A DNA stretch of 64,000 nucleotides from GCA-2683135 sp964507445. GTDB lineage: Bacteria > Planctomycetota > GCA-002687715. The notes beneath the pieces are model-generated. The model did not search any database. It saw nothing but the letters and a program-made list of their open reading frames with translations, and was not told the origin of the DNA. A program made the translations under genes and the position numbers. The stretch spans positions 62,001 through 126,000 of the forward strand of contig CAZDQF010000008.1 in the NCBI GenBank assembly GCA_964507445.1, read 5' to 3'. Position 1 is the stretch's first letter; the number at the start of each line of letters is the position of its first letter. Positions 17,354 to 25,417 of this stretch are shown in pieces.

Positions 17354-18160
17354 TCACTTCCCCTCTGGCATGAGGAGGGACGCGAGCCCGTCCACTGTGT
17401 CGCCCCCCTCGACCTTGGGGACACGGCGGGTGAAGAACGCATCCACCGCAGGGATGCCCTTCCCCCGGACATCGTCCGGCGCTCCCTCTGCGGCCACGGT
17501 CCCATCCGCCAGCATGACCACATGATCAGCGATCCGTTCGATGGACCTCAACTCGTGGGTGACCACGATGACCGTGGTGGCCAGGGTGTCCCGGATCTCC
17601 AGGATCAGGTCGTCCAGCTCTCCCGAGGTCACCGGGTCGAGGCCCGCGCTCGGTTCGTCAAGGAAGAGGTACAGGGGGTCGAGGGCGAGGGCGCGGGCGA
17701 TGCCGCACCGCTTCCGCATGCCGCCGGAGACAGCGGCTGGGAGGAAATGTGCGAACCGGGCGAGGCCGACCAGATCCAGCTTCAGGAGCGCCAGCTCATA
17801 GGCCAACTCCCGGGGGAGACTGGTGCACTCGGTGAGGGGGAACGCGGCGTTCTCCAGGAGTGTCATGCTGTTGAACAGGGCCGATCCCTGGAACAGGACT
17901 CCCGTGGAGTGCCTTAGCGCTCTTAGCTCACCTTCATCCATCTCTCCGACCACGGAGTCCCCGAACCGGATCTCTCCGGCCAGGGGGCGCTCCAGGAACA
18001 GGAGGGTGCGCAGGAGCGTGCTCTTGCCGCAGCCGCTGATGCCGAGGACGCAGGAGATCTTCCCCGGAGGCAGCCGCAGGTCCACCTCGGAGAGCACGGG
18101 TCGTGCGCCGTATCCGCAAGCCAGGTCCCTCGTCGTGATGCCTCCGTCCTCGTTGGTCAT
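17354..18160 (-). CDS. mlaF: ABC transporter ATPase, MlaF-like
   Basis: A 268-residue ATP-binding subunit. Walker A is GISGCGKST, the Q-loop region VLFQGSALFNSMT is typical of the MlaF/Ttg2A group, the signature is VSGGMRKR, Walker B is LYLFLDEPSAGLDP, and the switch histidine is in VTHEL. It should power phospholipid movement by the MlaE permease. The ATG overlaps the mlaE stop as ATGA. The C-terminal extension (FFTRRVPKVEGGD) is also usual for this group. Confidence 0.93.
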   Translation of the reverse strand: MTNEDGGITTRDLACGYGARPVLSEVDLRLPPGKISCVLGISGCGKSTLLRTLLFLERPLAGEIRFGDSVVGEMDEGELRALRHSTGVLFQGSALFNSMTLLENAAFPLTECTSLPRELAYELALLKLDLVGLARFAHFLPAAVSGGMRKRCGIARALALDPLYLFLDEPSAGLDPVTSGELDDLILEIRDTLATTVIVVTHELRSIERIADHVVMLADGTVAAEGAPDDVRGKGIPAVDAFFTRRVPKVEGGDTVDGLASLLMPEGK

Positions 18161-19284
18161 GAGAGGAGCGGCTCCGGCATGGCGGTGAGCAGGGCGGTGA
18201 AGCAGGCGTCGACGATGATGATCCAGATGATGGCCTGGACCACGGATCGGGTGGTGAACTTGCCGACCCCCGCGGCGCCGCCGGATGTGGCGAAGCCCTG
18301 ATAAGCGGCGACGCTGATGATGACCACGGAGAAGCAGACGGACTTCAGGAGGCCGCTGACCACGTCACCCATGGCAACGGAGACGATGGTCTGGTCCAGG
18401 TAGGCCTCCGGGGAGAGCGCGTAGACCAGGGTCCCGACAACCATGCCGCCGGCTACGGCCACGACGTCAGCCACGACCGTCAGCATGGGCATGACGATGG
18501 CGAGGGCACGCAGGCGGGGAGCCACCAGATAGTCGATGGGGTCGACCCCCATGACCTCCATGGCGTCCACCTCCTCGGAGACCTTCATGGTGCCGATCTC
18601 GGCGGTCAGGCTCGAGCCGGTGCGGCCAGCGACCAGGACCGCCGTCAGCAACGGTGCGATCTCCTTGGTGATGGCGAGCCCGACGAGGTCGGCGATGAGG
18701 AGCGTCTGCCCGTACTCTTCGAGCAGATCGCCCCCCTGGAGCGCGAGGATCACGCCGATCAGCAGGGCGATCAGGGCGACCAGGGGGGTGGCCCCCACGC
18801 CCATCCGCACCAGGGCTCGCTGGGTTAGACCAGAGCGCCGGCGTCGGGCGCGGAACGGCTGGGTCACCGCCAGCGCCAGGGTCCTTTGAGTGAGCAGGAC
18901 GAACCGGATCGCGGCGTCGTGAATCTGGATGGTGCGTTCTCCCAGCCGCTCGATGAGGACGTGCGCCTCCGGGCCGGGCGGCTGGGGCTGGCTGAGTTGG
19001 CGACCGAAGGCCTTGATCACGCGGTCGTGAGTCTTGTCACCCGTGCGGATGCGGACCTCCGCGCCTCGTTCCTGAATACCACCGACCAGGGTCGTCAGGG
19101 TGGCCACTCCCAGGGCTCCGAGCCGGCGGACGGACGTGAGGTCGACGGTGACGGGGAGGTCTGCGGTGCGGGGGATGGCGTCGACGAGCTGTCCGAGGGC
19201 GCCGGGCGCTGCCTGATCCAACTCGCCCCGGAGTGAGACCAGGATGTGGTCGTCTCCTCGCTCGACCCGCGCGGTGAAGCTCAT
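18157..19284 (-). CDS. mlaE: MlaE-type permease with N-terminal STAS domain
   Basis: A 375-residue fusion. Residues 1-110 are a STAS domain (VSLRGELDQAAPGAL, then VTVDLTSVRRLGALGVATL), equivalent to the separate MlaB protein of E. coli. Residues about 125-375 are the YrbE/MlaE permease: LTQRTLALAVTQPFRARRR, PLVALIALLIGVILALQGG, the family signature AVLVAGRTGSSLTAEIGTM, and further membrane helices to the end. It forms the inner-membrane core with MlaF. Its ATG overlaps the stop of the upstream FG-GAP lipoprotein as ATGA. The family STAS threonine that contacts MlaF was not checked. Confidence 0.93.
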   Translation of the reverse strand: MSFTARVERGDDHILVSLRGELDQAAPGALGQLVDAIPRTADLPVTVDLTSVRRLGALGVATLTTLVGGIQERGAEVRIRTGDKTHDRVIKAFGRQLSQPQPPGPEAHVLIERLGERTIQIHDAAIRFVLLTQRTLALAVTQPFRARRRRSGLTQRALVRMGVGATPLVALIALLIGVILALQGGDLLEEYGQTLLIADLVGLAITKEIAPLLTAVLVAGRTGSSLTAEIGTMKVSEEVDAMEVMGVDPIDYLVAPRLRALAIVMPMLTVVADVVAVAGGMVVGTLVYALSPEAYLDQTIVSVAMGDVVSGLLKSVCFSVVIISVAAYQGFATSGGAAGVGKFTTRSVVQAIIWIIIVDACFTALLTAMPEPLLS

Positions 19285-21014
19285 TCCGTGATCACGTGGT
19301 ACTTGCCCGTGGCGAGGTCCGGGAGGGACTTCGTGGTGCCGTCGGGCCAGCGGATCTTGGCGGTGACCGGCCCCGACGCGGCCCCCAGGCCGAACACGAC
19401 CCGGGGATCGGAGCTGGACAGGAACGACGCCCCGGCCGCCCGGTCCCGCCAGCGGCTGACTCCAGCGGAGTCCACGACCTCGATGCGGGTCCCGATGGCG
19501 TCACGGTTCTTGCCCTTGCCGATCAGGTGGAAGCCGATCCATGAGCCCTTCCCGGTCGTGTCGTTGCGCAGCAACGTGGGGGGAGTGTCGAGCTCGACGA
19601 TCAGCATGTCCTGATCGCCGTCGTCGTCCAGGTCGGCGGTGACCAACCCGCGGCTGACCGCGGCCTTGTCCCACCCGGAGATCTTCGAGTTGTCCAGCAG
19701 CGTGAACGCCACCTGCCCGTCCCTGGCTCCGTCGTTCACGAAGATCTGGTTGAGCTGGGCGTAGCTCGTGTCCAGGTTGGCCCCGTCAACCTGCGGGTAG
19801 ACATGACCGGAAGCCACCACGATGTCCTGCCAGCCGTCCAGGTCCAGGTCGTGGATCCTGGTCCCCCACGAGAGGTAGTTGAAGGAGGACTCGCCCAGCT
19901 TCATGGCGTAAGTGGAGTCCGTGAAGTGGGTCTTGCCGTTCGGGGTCTGGCCGTTCTTGTACAGCGTGTTGTAGTCGTGGGAGAAGTTGGTGACGAAGAA
20001 CTCGAACCGGCCGTCGTTGTCCACGTCGCCGGCGTCCACCCCCATGCCTGCCTGCGCGCGTCCGTCCTCCTGCATGTCCACGGCGTACCGCCACGCCGCT
20101 TCCTGGTACTTGCCGTCGCCCAGGTTCTCGAACAGGTAGTTGCCGACGGAGTCGTTGGCCACGTACAGGTCCAGGTCTCCGTCGTTGTCGAAGTCGCAGG
20201 TGACGAGCCCCAGGGTGTAGGCGGGCGCTGCGTCGAACCCGAACTTGGCCGTGGCCTCGACGAGGCGGCCGTCCACGTTCTCGTAGAAGACGTCCGCCAT
20301 GGCCTCGGTCCCGTTGGGGCCGCAGGAGACCTTGAGGTTCTTCCACTCGCAGTACTTGCCTGAGTTGGGCGGGTTCTTCGGGTCGTAGTTGACGTAGTTG
20401 CCGACGTACAGGTCCAGGTCGCCGTCGTTGTCTGCGTCGAAGAACGCGGAGGTCGTGGAGGCGCTGGGGTCACCGCCTCCCCAGGTCTCGGTGGCGTCCT
20501 CGAACCCACCCTTCCCGGTGTTCCGGAAGAAGATGTTGTCGCGCAGATAGCATGCGAGGTAGAGGTCCTGATGCCCGTCTGCGTCGAAGTCCACGACGGA
20601 GGCGCCGTGGACCCAACCCTTGAAGACGAGGCCAGCTTCCTCCGTGACGTCTGTGAACTTGAACTCGCCGTCGTTCCTGTAGAGCGCGCAACGTGGGTCT
20701 GTCTTCGGAGCCTGACCGCTGAACATGTCGCCGTTGCAGATGAACAGGTCGAGGTCTCCGTCGCCGTCGTAATCGAGGGCGCCGGCGCCCTGGCCGATGT
20801 TCTCGACGATGGCCAGCTTCTGCTTGCTCTCGCCGCTGACGTTCGCGTGGGTCACCCCGGAGGACGCGCTCACGTCGGTGAAGCGGATGTCGGCGCGGGT
20901 GCTGCCCTGCTCTTCCGAAGCAGGGCCGGTGGCGTCGTCTCCGCAGCCGGCCAGGCACGTGATGAGGAAGGCGGCCACGGTCAGGGACCAGATCGGTTGG
21001 ATGCGTCGGCTCAT
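19281..21014 (-). CDS. CRTAC1-type FG-GAP/ASPIC-UnbV lipoprotein
   Basis: A 577-residue predicted lipoprotein with lipobox LAGC (Cys about residue 24). Seven or so FG-GAP/VCBS calcium-loop repeats follow, recognised by DYDGDGDLDLFICNGD, DFDADGHQDLYLA, DADNDGDLDLYVGN, DFDNDGDLDLYVAND, DVDNDGRFEFFV and DLDDDGDQDMLIVE. The C-terminal 70 residues are an ASPIC/UnbV domain (AIGTRIEVVD, then ASFLSSSDPRVVFGLG, then IRWPDGT). Such integrin-like propellers are abundant in Planctomycetota, and their roles are mostly unknown. Its stop overlaps the mlaE start, which ties it translationally to a lipid-transport operon. Confidence 0.9.
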   Translation of the reverse strand: MSRRIQPIWSLTVAAFLITCLAGCGDDATGPASEEQGSTRADIRFTDVSASSGVTHANVSGESKQKLAIVENIGQGAGALDYDGDGDLDLFICNGDMFSGQAPKTDPRCALYRNDGEFKFTDVTEEAGLVFKGWVHGASVVDFDADGHQDLYLACYLRDNIFFRNTGKGGFEDATETWGGGDPSASTTSAFFDADNDGDLDLYVGNYVNYDPKNPPNSGKYCEWKNLKVSCGPNGTEAMADVFYENVDGRLVEATAKFGFDAAPAYTLGLVTCDFDNDGDLDLYVANDSVGNYLFENLGDGKYQEAAWRYAVDMQEDGRAQAGMGVDAGDVDNDGRFEFFVTNFSHDYNTLYKNGQTPNGKTHFTDSTYAMKLGESSFNYLSWGTRIHDLDLDGWQDIVVASGHVYPQVDGANLDTSYAQLNQIFVNDGARDGQVAFTLLDNSKISGWDKAAVSRGLVTADLDDDGDQDMLIVELDTPPTLLRNDTTGKGSWIGFHLIGKGKNRDAIGTRIEVVDSAGVSRWRDRAAGASFLSSSDPRVVFGLGAASGPVTAKIRWPDGTTKSLPDLATGKYHVITE

Positions 21015-21073
21015 GGGCGGTCTCGGTATGGCAACCGCATCCTAACCCGCGGAGGGCCGGCTCACGAGGTGGC

Positions 21074-22657
21074 CTACTTTCCGAGGAACACGGCCTTGCC
21101 GTTGGTGATGCGGGCCAGCCCGTGGAGCAACGCGGAGAGCCCGTTCTCGCTCTCCAGGCCGATGCAGTGGATCACCATCTTGCAGGTCTTGTTCCAGCGC
21201 TTCACGTCCTGGAGGATCTGCTCGATGTCCGTGATGACGCCCACCGTGGGCCTGCCGTCGGACAGGAAGAAGCAGGTGTCCCATCGAGGACGACGCTTGG
21301 TCCCCGGTGACGGGGCGGTGGTGCCGCGGACGCCGCCTCTGTCATGGTCGATCTTGAGGCCGTAGACGGCGGCGAGAGCGCCGTAGGTGTTGGTCTTTCC
21401 CAGGATCCAGCCGTGCTTGTTCACGTTGCTGGACGGCCGCCCCGTGGTGACGGTCTGCTGTTGCGGCTTCTGCTTGAGGAGCCAGCGGACCGCGGCCTGA
21501 ACGTTGCCCGCGCTGGCTCTGATGGGTTGCTTGCGGAAGACCCGCACGTCGGTCTCGAACGCGATGATGTTGAACTTGGTCTCCGGGTCCATGCCCTCGA
21601 GGGTCCGCTTCAGCTCTTCGCGAGCCAGGAGGATCTTCGGCGTCCCGGTGGAGAGGCCGCGTTGCTCAGACGGCTTGCCCTCCTTCACCAGGATGGGGGT
21701 CTTCATGGAGTTCGAGATGTCGATGACGAAGACGATCCGCTTGCTGTAGGTGTTGATGCGGTGGTAGCGGGTGGGCTTGTTGCGTCCGTAGTTGTCGCGG
21801 CCACCGGGGATGGCCTTGACCTCCACCTTCTTGGGCTCAGGGGGCACCTCCCAGCCGTCCTGGACCCTGCCCCACCAGTCGCGCCAGGTCTCCGCGTCCA
21901 TGCCGAAGGTGCGGGTCGTGATCTTCTTCAGGGCGCGGTGGGCGTCGTCGCGGGATCGTCCGACGGCCGTGTCCATGTACTCGATGACCGGGCCGATGGT
22001 CTCCTTCGCGCGGACCTTGGCCATGGCTGAGAGGGCCGCCACCTGTACGCGCCAGGAGCCGTGCTCGAGGAGCGGGATGAGGTGGGGACCGGCGGTCGGG
22101 TCGCGGAGGAGGCCGAGGGCGTCCGCGGCGGCGATGACGACCCGCTCTGACCGGTCAGAGGTTCCCTTGATGACGTGCTCGGTCGCGGACTCCAGGCCGA
22201 GCAGCCCCATGGCTTCCGCTGCGGCCGCACGGACGAGCTCGGACCGATCCGACGCCAGCAACGCGCCGAGGCGCGCGATGGGTGGCTCGGCGCCCCATTG
22301 CTTCATGGCGCCGATGGCCAGGCAGACGCCTTCTCGTACGTCGGTCTTGCCGGAGTCAAGGGCGGCGGTCACCGCAGCCCGGGCTTCGCCGGTCATCCTG
22401 GACAGGGCCCATTGGGCCTTCTCCCGAACCGAGTAGTCCTTGTCGGTCAACCCGCTCTTGAGGATCAGCGCGACGGCGGCAGGGCTGTTGACGCGGGCGA
22501 GACGCTCCACTTGATCGCGCCGCACCTCCGGCTCGGGGGAGCGGATGTACTTCTTGAACTCAATGAGGACCGGGTCCTGGGCGCCGGAGGCCGGTTGGGC
22601 CCAGGTGATTCCGGTGACGACGGTCAGCGCCGCGAGGGTCCTGTACAGCTTGGTCAT
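21074..22657 (-). CDS. exported HEAT-repeat protein with a vWA domain
   Basis: A 527-residue protein. It has a signal peptide (LAALTVVTGITWAQPASGA), HEAT/PBS-lyase-like repeats from about residue 30 to 230 (for example VREKAQWALSRMTGEARAAV and GLLGLESATEHVI), and a von Willebrand factor A domain from about 295 to the end. The vWA MIDAS is intact at its first motif, FVIDISNSMKT (DxSxS); the partner SDGRPTVG near the C-terminus supplies the acidic position. The ATG at 22657 has AGGTGAG upstream. It follows the zinc-finger protein by 8 bases and precedes the FG-GAP lipoprotein by 59 bases. vWA proteins are common partners of MoxR ATPases, and moxR lies upstream in the same direction. Confidence 0.85.
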   Translation of the reverse strand: MTKLYRTLAALTVVTGITWAQPASGAQDPVLIEFKKYIRSPEPEVRRDQVERLARVNSPAAVALILKSGLTDKDYSVREKAQWALSRMTGEARAAVTAALDSGKTDVREGVCLAIGAMKQWGAEPPIARLGALLASDRSELVRAAAAEAMGLLGLESATEHVIKGTSDRSERVVIAAADALGLLRDPTAGPHLIPLLEHGSWRVQVAALSAMAKVRAKETIGPVIEYMDTAVGRSRDDAHRALKKITTRTFGMDAETWRDWWGRVQDGWEVPPEPKKVEVKAIPGGRDNYGRNKPTRYHRINTYSKRIVFVIDISNSMKTPILVKEGKPSEQRGLSTGTPKILLAREELKRTLEGMDPETKFNIIAFETDVRVFRKQPIRASAGNVQAAVRWLLKQKPQQQTVTTGRPSSNVNKHGWILGKTNTYGALAAVYGLKIDHDRGGVRGTTAPSPGTKRRPRWDTCFFLSDGRPTVGVITDIEQILQDVKRWNKTCKMVIHCIGLESENGLSALLHGLARITNGKAVFLGK

Positions 22658-22665
22658 GGTCCGAC

Positions 22666-23790
22666 TCACCTGGGAGCGTAGTTCTTGAGGACCCACTTCC
22701 GCCATTGATCGTGGAAGCTGGCAGAGGAGAGGTTGAAGGTCGAGTCCAGGGCCTTCTTGGTGTCGTTGGTGGCCTTCAGCTGCTTGTAGAGCTGCTTGAA
22801 CTTCTCCGGGTGCGCATGAATGAGGAAGTCCACGAAGCTCCAGCAGTAGGCGTGTTCACGGTGGCTGGTCTGATCGATGTTCTTGCGCGAGAGCAGCGTG
22901 GCGAACTTGACCTCGTCCTTGCCGCTCACCTCCTTGAGGATCTTCTTCTTCCAGTCCGCTTCCTTCCACACCGCCCGCGCGGTCCCTTCGTTGAAGCAGA
23001 AGTCCCGCGTGAGGCCTGTCAGATCCTGAGACATCCAGTGGGCGAGCCCCACGTCCAACCAGACCGTCGTCTGCATGTGGAACTTGATGTTGGCCCAGTG
23101 CAGGAGGTGGGTGCAGCGGTGGATGACGTGGGCGTGCATGTTCTTGTCGTCCTTCAGGTGCCAGGGCGCCTGAGGGATCGGCCACGTGCAGCTGAGGCCC
23201 GCCATGGTGTATCGGTTGAGCGGGATCTGATAGCCGCCCTGCATGTGGTTCAGCGTGAACGACACATTCTCGGCGCCGCTGTCGCAGAGCACCAGGGTCT
23301 GTCGTTGCGAGGGCATCTGGCCACAGAGCTCTTCGAACCGATCCGCCAGCTGTTGCAGTCGATAAGCGAACAGGTGCGCGGTCCGGCTGCGATTGTGACG
23401 ACCCGCCTTCGTGCTCCAGCGACGTACCATGCAGTGAAGGGTGAAGTTCTTGGTCTCGACGGTCACGCCCTTCAGCCTCGCCTTCGAGAGGAACTCTCGT
23501 TGGGACTTGGCCCACCGGACACGAGCCTCCATGTCCTGGCCCAACTCCGCCTCCGCGACCGGGTCGTTGCAGCGGGAGCAGGTCGTCATGCCGGTGCCTC
23601 GGCAGCACGGGGCCTGGAAGATCGGCGTGCAGCGATGCTCGAAGGTCCACTTGCCGCATACGCGCTTGGGGTCGTGTTCCTTGGACTTGCACGCCAGCTT
23701 GCCGGTGCCCTTGCACTTGTAGCAGGTCTTCTGGCCGGGCAGCTGCTGGACCAGCGATAGCAGGATCAGGGTCAGGACGGTGAGTCGCAA
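22666..23790 (-). CDS. exported protein with DnaJ-like zinc-finger motifs and a degenerate gluzincin domain
   Basis: A 374-residue protein starting at TTG 23790, eight bases after AGAGGA; this start opens a signal peptide (LTVLTLILLSLVQQLPGQ). Just after it come CxxCxGxG-type motifs: CYKCKGTGKLACK and CCRGTGMTTCSRC. The central domain resembles peptidase-MA/DUF1570 gluzincins, but the HExxH site reads HRCTH (in VIHRCTHLLHW) and the glutamate of the downstream 'NEGLA' motif is replaced in WLDVGLAHWMS. Both catalytic glutamates are therefore missing. It is probably a periplasmic pseudo-protease or binding protein. It precedes the HEAT/vWA gene by 8 bases. Confidence 0.7.
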   Translation of the reverse strand: MRLTVLTLILLSLVQQLPGQKTCYKCKGTGKLACKSKEHDPKRVCGKWTFEHRCTPIFQAPCCRGTGMTTCSRCNDPVAEAELGQDMEARVRWAKSQREFLSKARLKGVTVETKNFTLHCMVRRWSTKAGRHNRSRTAHLFAYRLQQLADRFEELCGQMPSQRQTLVLCDSGAENVSFTLNHMQGGYQIPLNRYTMAGLSCTWPIPQAPWHLKDDKNMHAHVIHRCTHLLHWANIKFHMQTTVWLDVGLAHWMSQDLTGLTRDFCFNEGTARAVWKEADWKKKILKEVSGKDEVKFATLLSRKNIDQTSHREHAYCWSFVDFLIHAHPEKFKQLYKQLKATNDTKKALDSTFNLSSASFHDQWRKWVLKNYAPR

Positions 23791-23936
23791 CGTGTGATTC
23801 CTCTTGGCGGTAGGCGTCCGGTCGATCCAAGAGGCGGGGGAAATGGACCGGGAGACCGACCGCAGGGTCCTCGGGATAGTAACGTCTGCGGTGCCCCACA
23901 CGCCCGCCATCAGGCGATTTTGCGAGATTTCCGGGC

Positions 23937-24920
23937 TCAGCGGCGTGCCAGCACCGCTTCAAGGATGGTGTCCGGGCCCACCCCCTCAGCTTCTCCTTCG
24001 AAGTTGAGGATGATGCGATGCCTGAGGGTCGGGAGGACCAGCGCGTCGATGTCCTCGAAGTCCACGTGGGCCCGCCCGGTTCGGAGGGCGCGGACCTTGG
24101 CGGCCATGACCAGGGACTGGGCGCCGCGCGGCGAAGCGCCGTAGCGGACGTACCGCTGGACCGGCTCGGGGGCCTCTGCGCCGCCGGGGTGGGTGGCCAG
24201 CACCATGGCCGCTGCGTGGTCCCTCACCTCCGGCGCCAGCACCACTTCTCGAGCCAGGGCCTGATGTGCGAGGAGGGCGTCGCCGTCGAGGACCGGGCGG
24301 GCCACCGGGGTGTCCGGGCTCGTGGTGCGATCGATGACCTCGCCCATCTCCTCCTTGTCCGGGTAGGGGACCAGGATCTTCATGAGGAAGCGGTCCAGCT
24401 GGGCCTCGGGGAGCGGATACGTGCCCTCCATCTCGATGGGATTCTGGGTGGCCAGGACGAAGAACGGCTGAGGCAGCGGGTGACGTGTCCCCGACACCGT
24501 GACGGATGCCTCCTGCATGGCCTCCAGGAGAGCGCTCTGGGTCTTGGGAGTGGCGCGGTTGATCTCGTCCGCCAGCAGCACGGATGCGAAGACCGGGCCT
24601 TGCTGGAATCTGAACGAGCGCTGGCCCTTCTCCTCGACGACGACGTTGGTCCCGGTGATGTCGGCCGGCATCAGGTCGGGAGTGAACTGAACCCTGGAGT
24701 AGCTCAGGTCCAGGCTGTCGGCCAGGGTCCGCACCAGGAGGGTCTTGCCCAGGCCGGGGGCTCCTTCGAGCAGGACATGGCCTCCCGCGGCGATGGCGCA
24801 GATCACGTGTTCCATGACCTCCTTCTGACCGACGACCACCTTGGAGAGGGTCGTCTGGAGGGTGTCGAGGGAATCGCGGAAGGCCTTCGCTTCGCTCTCG
24901 AGCTTGTCGATCGACGTCAT
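23937..24920 (-). CDS. MoxR-family AAA+ ATPase
   Basis: A 327-residue AAA+ protein. Walker A is LEGAPGLGKT (about residues 53-62), Walker B is ASVLLADEINRATPKTQ, sensor 1 is FFVLATQNPIE, and the arginine-finger region is EAQLDRFLMKI. The C-terminal lid contains VRYGASPRGAQSLV, a hallmark of the MoxR group. The family acts as a chaperone-like ATPase with vWA partners. The ATG at 24920 is preceded by GGGAGTGGAG; an alternative ATG at 24932 overlaps the upstream stop. No DUF58 gene is adjacent; the nearest vWA protein is two genes downstream (21074-22657). Confidence 0.93.
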   Translation of the reverse strand: MTSIDKLESEAKAFRDSLDTLQTTLSKVVVGQKEVMEHVICAIAAGGHVLLEGAPGLGKTLLVRTLADSLDLSYSRVQFTPDLMPADITGTNVVVEEKGQRSFRFQQGPVFASVLLADEINRATPKTQSALLEAMQEASVTVSGTRHPLPQPFFVLATQNPIEMEGTYPLPEAQLDRFLMKILVPYPDKEEMGEVIDRTTSPDTPVARPVLDGDALLAHQALAREVVLAPEVRDHAAAMVLATHPGGAEAPEPVQRYVRYGASPRGAQSLVMAAKVRALRTGRAHVDFEDIDALVLPTLRHRIILNFEGEAEGVGPDTILEAVLARR

Positions 24921-24931
24921 CTCCACTCCCA

Positions 24932-25417
24932 TCAGATCGGGTAGTAAGCCTCGATCCTGCTCTGGTTGATCAGCAGGTAGGGCAAGTTGCTGAGGGTCCC
25001 GGCGTTCTCCAGCCGGTTCGCCCATTCGCCGTCCCACTCCGGCGCGTCCAGGACGATGAACGGGCTGGCTTCGACGTGGGGAGGGGTCATGGAGCCGAGG
25101 AGGACGAGGCCAGGGGCGCCGTCTACCACGACCCTGTATCGTTGCTTGACCCGTGGCGCGTTCATGGCCTGCAGGTGCGGGTCGCCGCTCATGTCCACGT
25201 ATTCGTGGGCGAAGAGCACCTGCTGCAACGAGACGAAGACCTGGGGGAGCTCTTGCTGGGAGCCATCCTCCATCCAGGTAGCGTGAGCATCCAGGACGGT
25301 GGCGGTCGCTCGACCGGAGCTCCGGAGGTGGTCCGACAGTCGACCCACCACGGACTCTACGGTCCCCTTCAGCGCCAGGGCGCGCGTGACGAGCAGGTGG
25401 TTACGCGCGGTGCTCAT
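24932..25417 (-). CDS. conserved-looking protein of unknown function
   Basis: A 161-residue soluble protein that I do not recognise. It has no signal peptide or membrane segment. The N-terminal half is helical (HLLVTRALALKGTVESVVGRLSDHL), the C-terminal half beta-like with a WDGEW segment and the ending SRIEAYYPI. The ATG at 25417 overlaps the folC stop as ATGA, and its own stop abuts moxR, so it is translationally linked to both. The tight packing and codon use support a real gene, but not a function. Confidence 0.7.
   Translation of the reverse strand: MSTARNHLLVTRALALKGTVESVVGRLSDHLRSSGRATATVLDAHATWMEDGSQQELPQVFVSLQQVLFAHEYVDMSGDPHLQAMNAPRVKQRYRVVVDGAPGLVLLGSMTPPHVEASPFIVLDAPEWDGEWANRLENAGTLSNLPYLLINQSRIEAYYPI

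Noticed and set aside
16499..17917. 472-codon plus-strand open frame
   Set aside because: Antisense shadow of mlaD and mlaF; GC-rich codon use keeps the opposite frame open.
22705..23760. 351-codon plus-strand open frame
   Set aside because: Antisense to the zinc-finger/pseudo-gluzincin gene, which has a convincing signal peptide and RBS.
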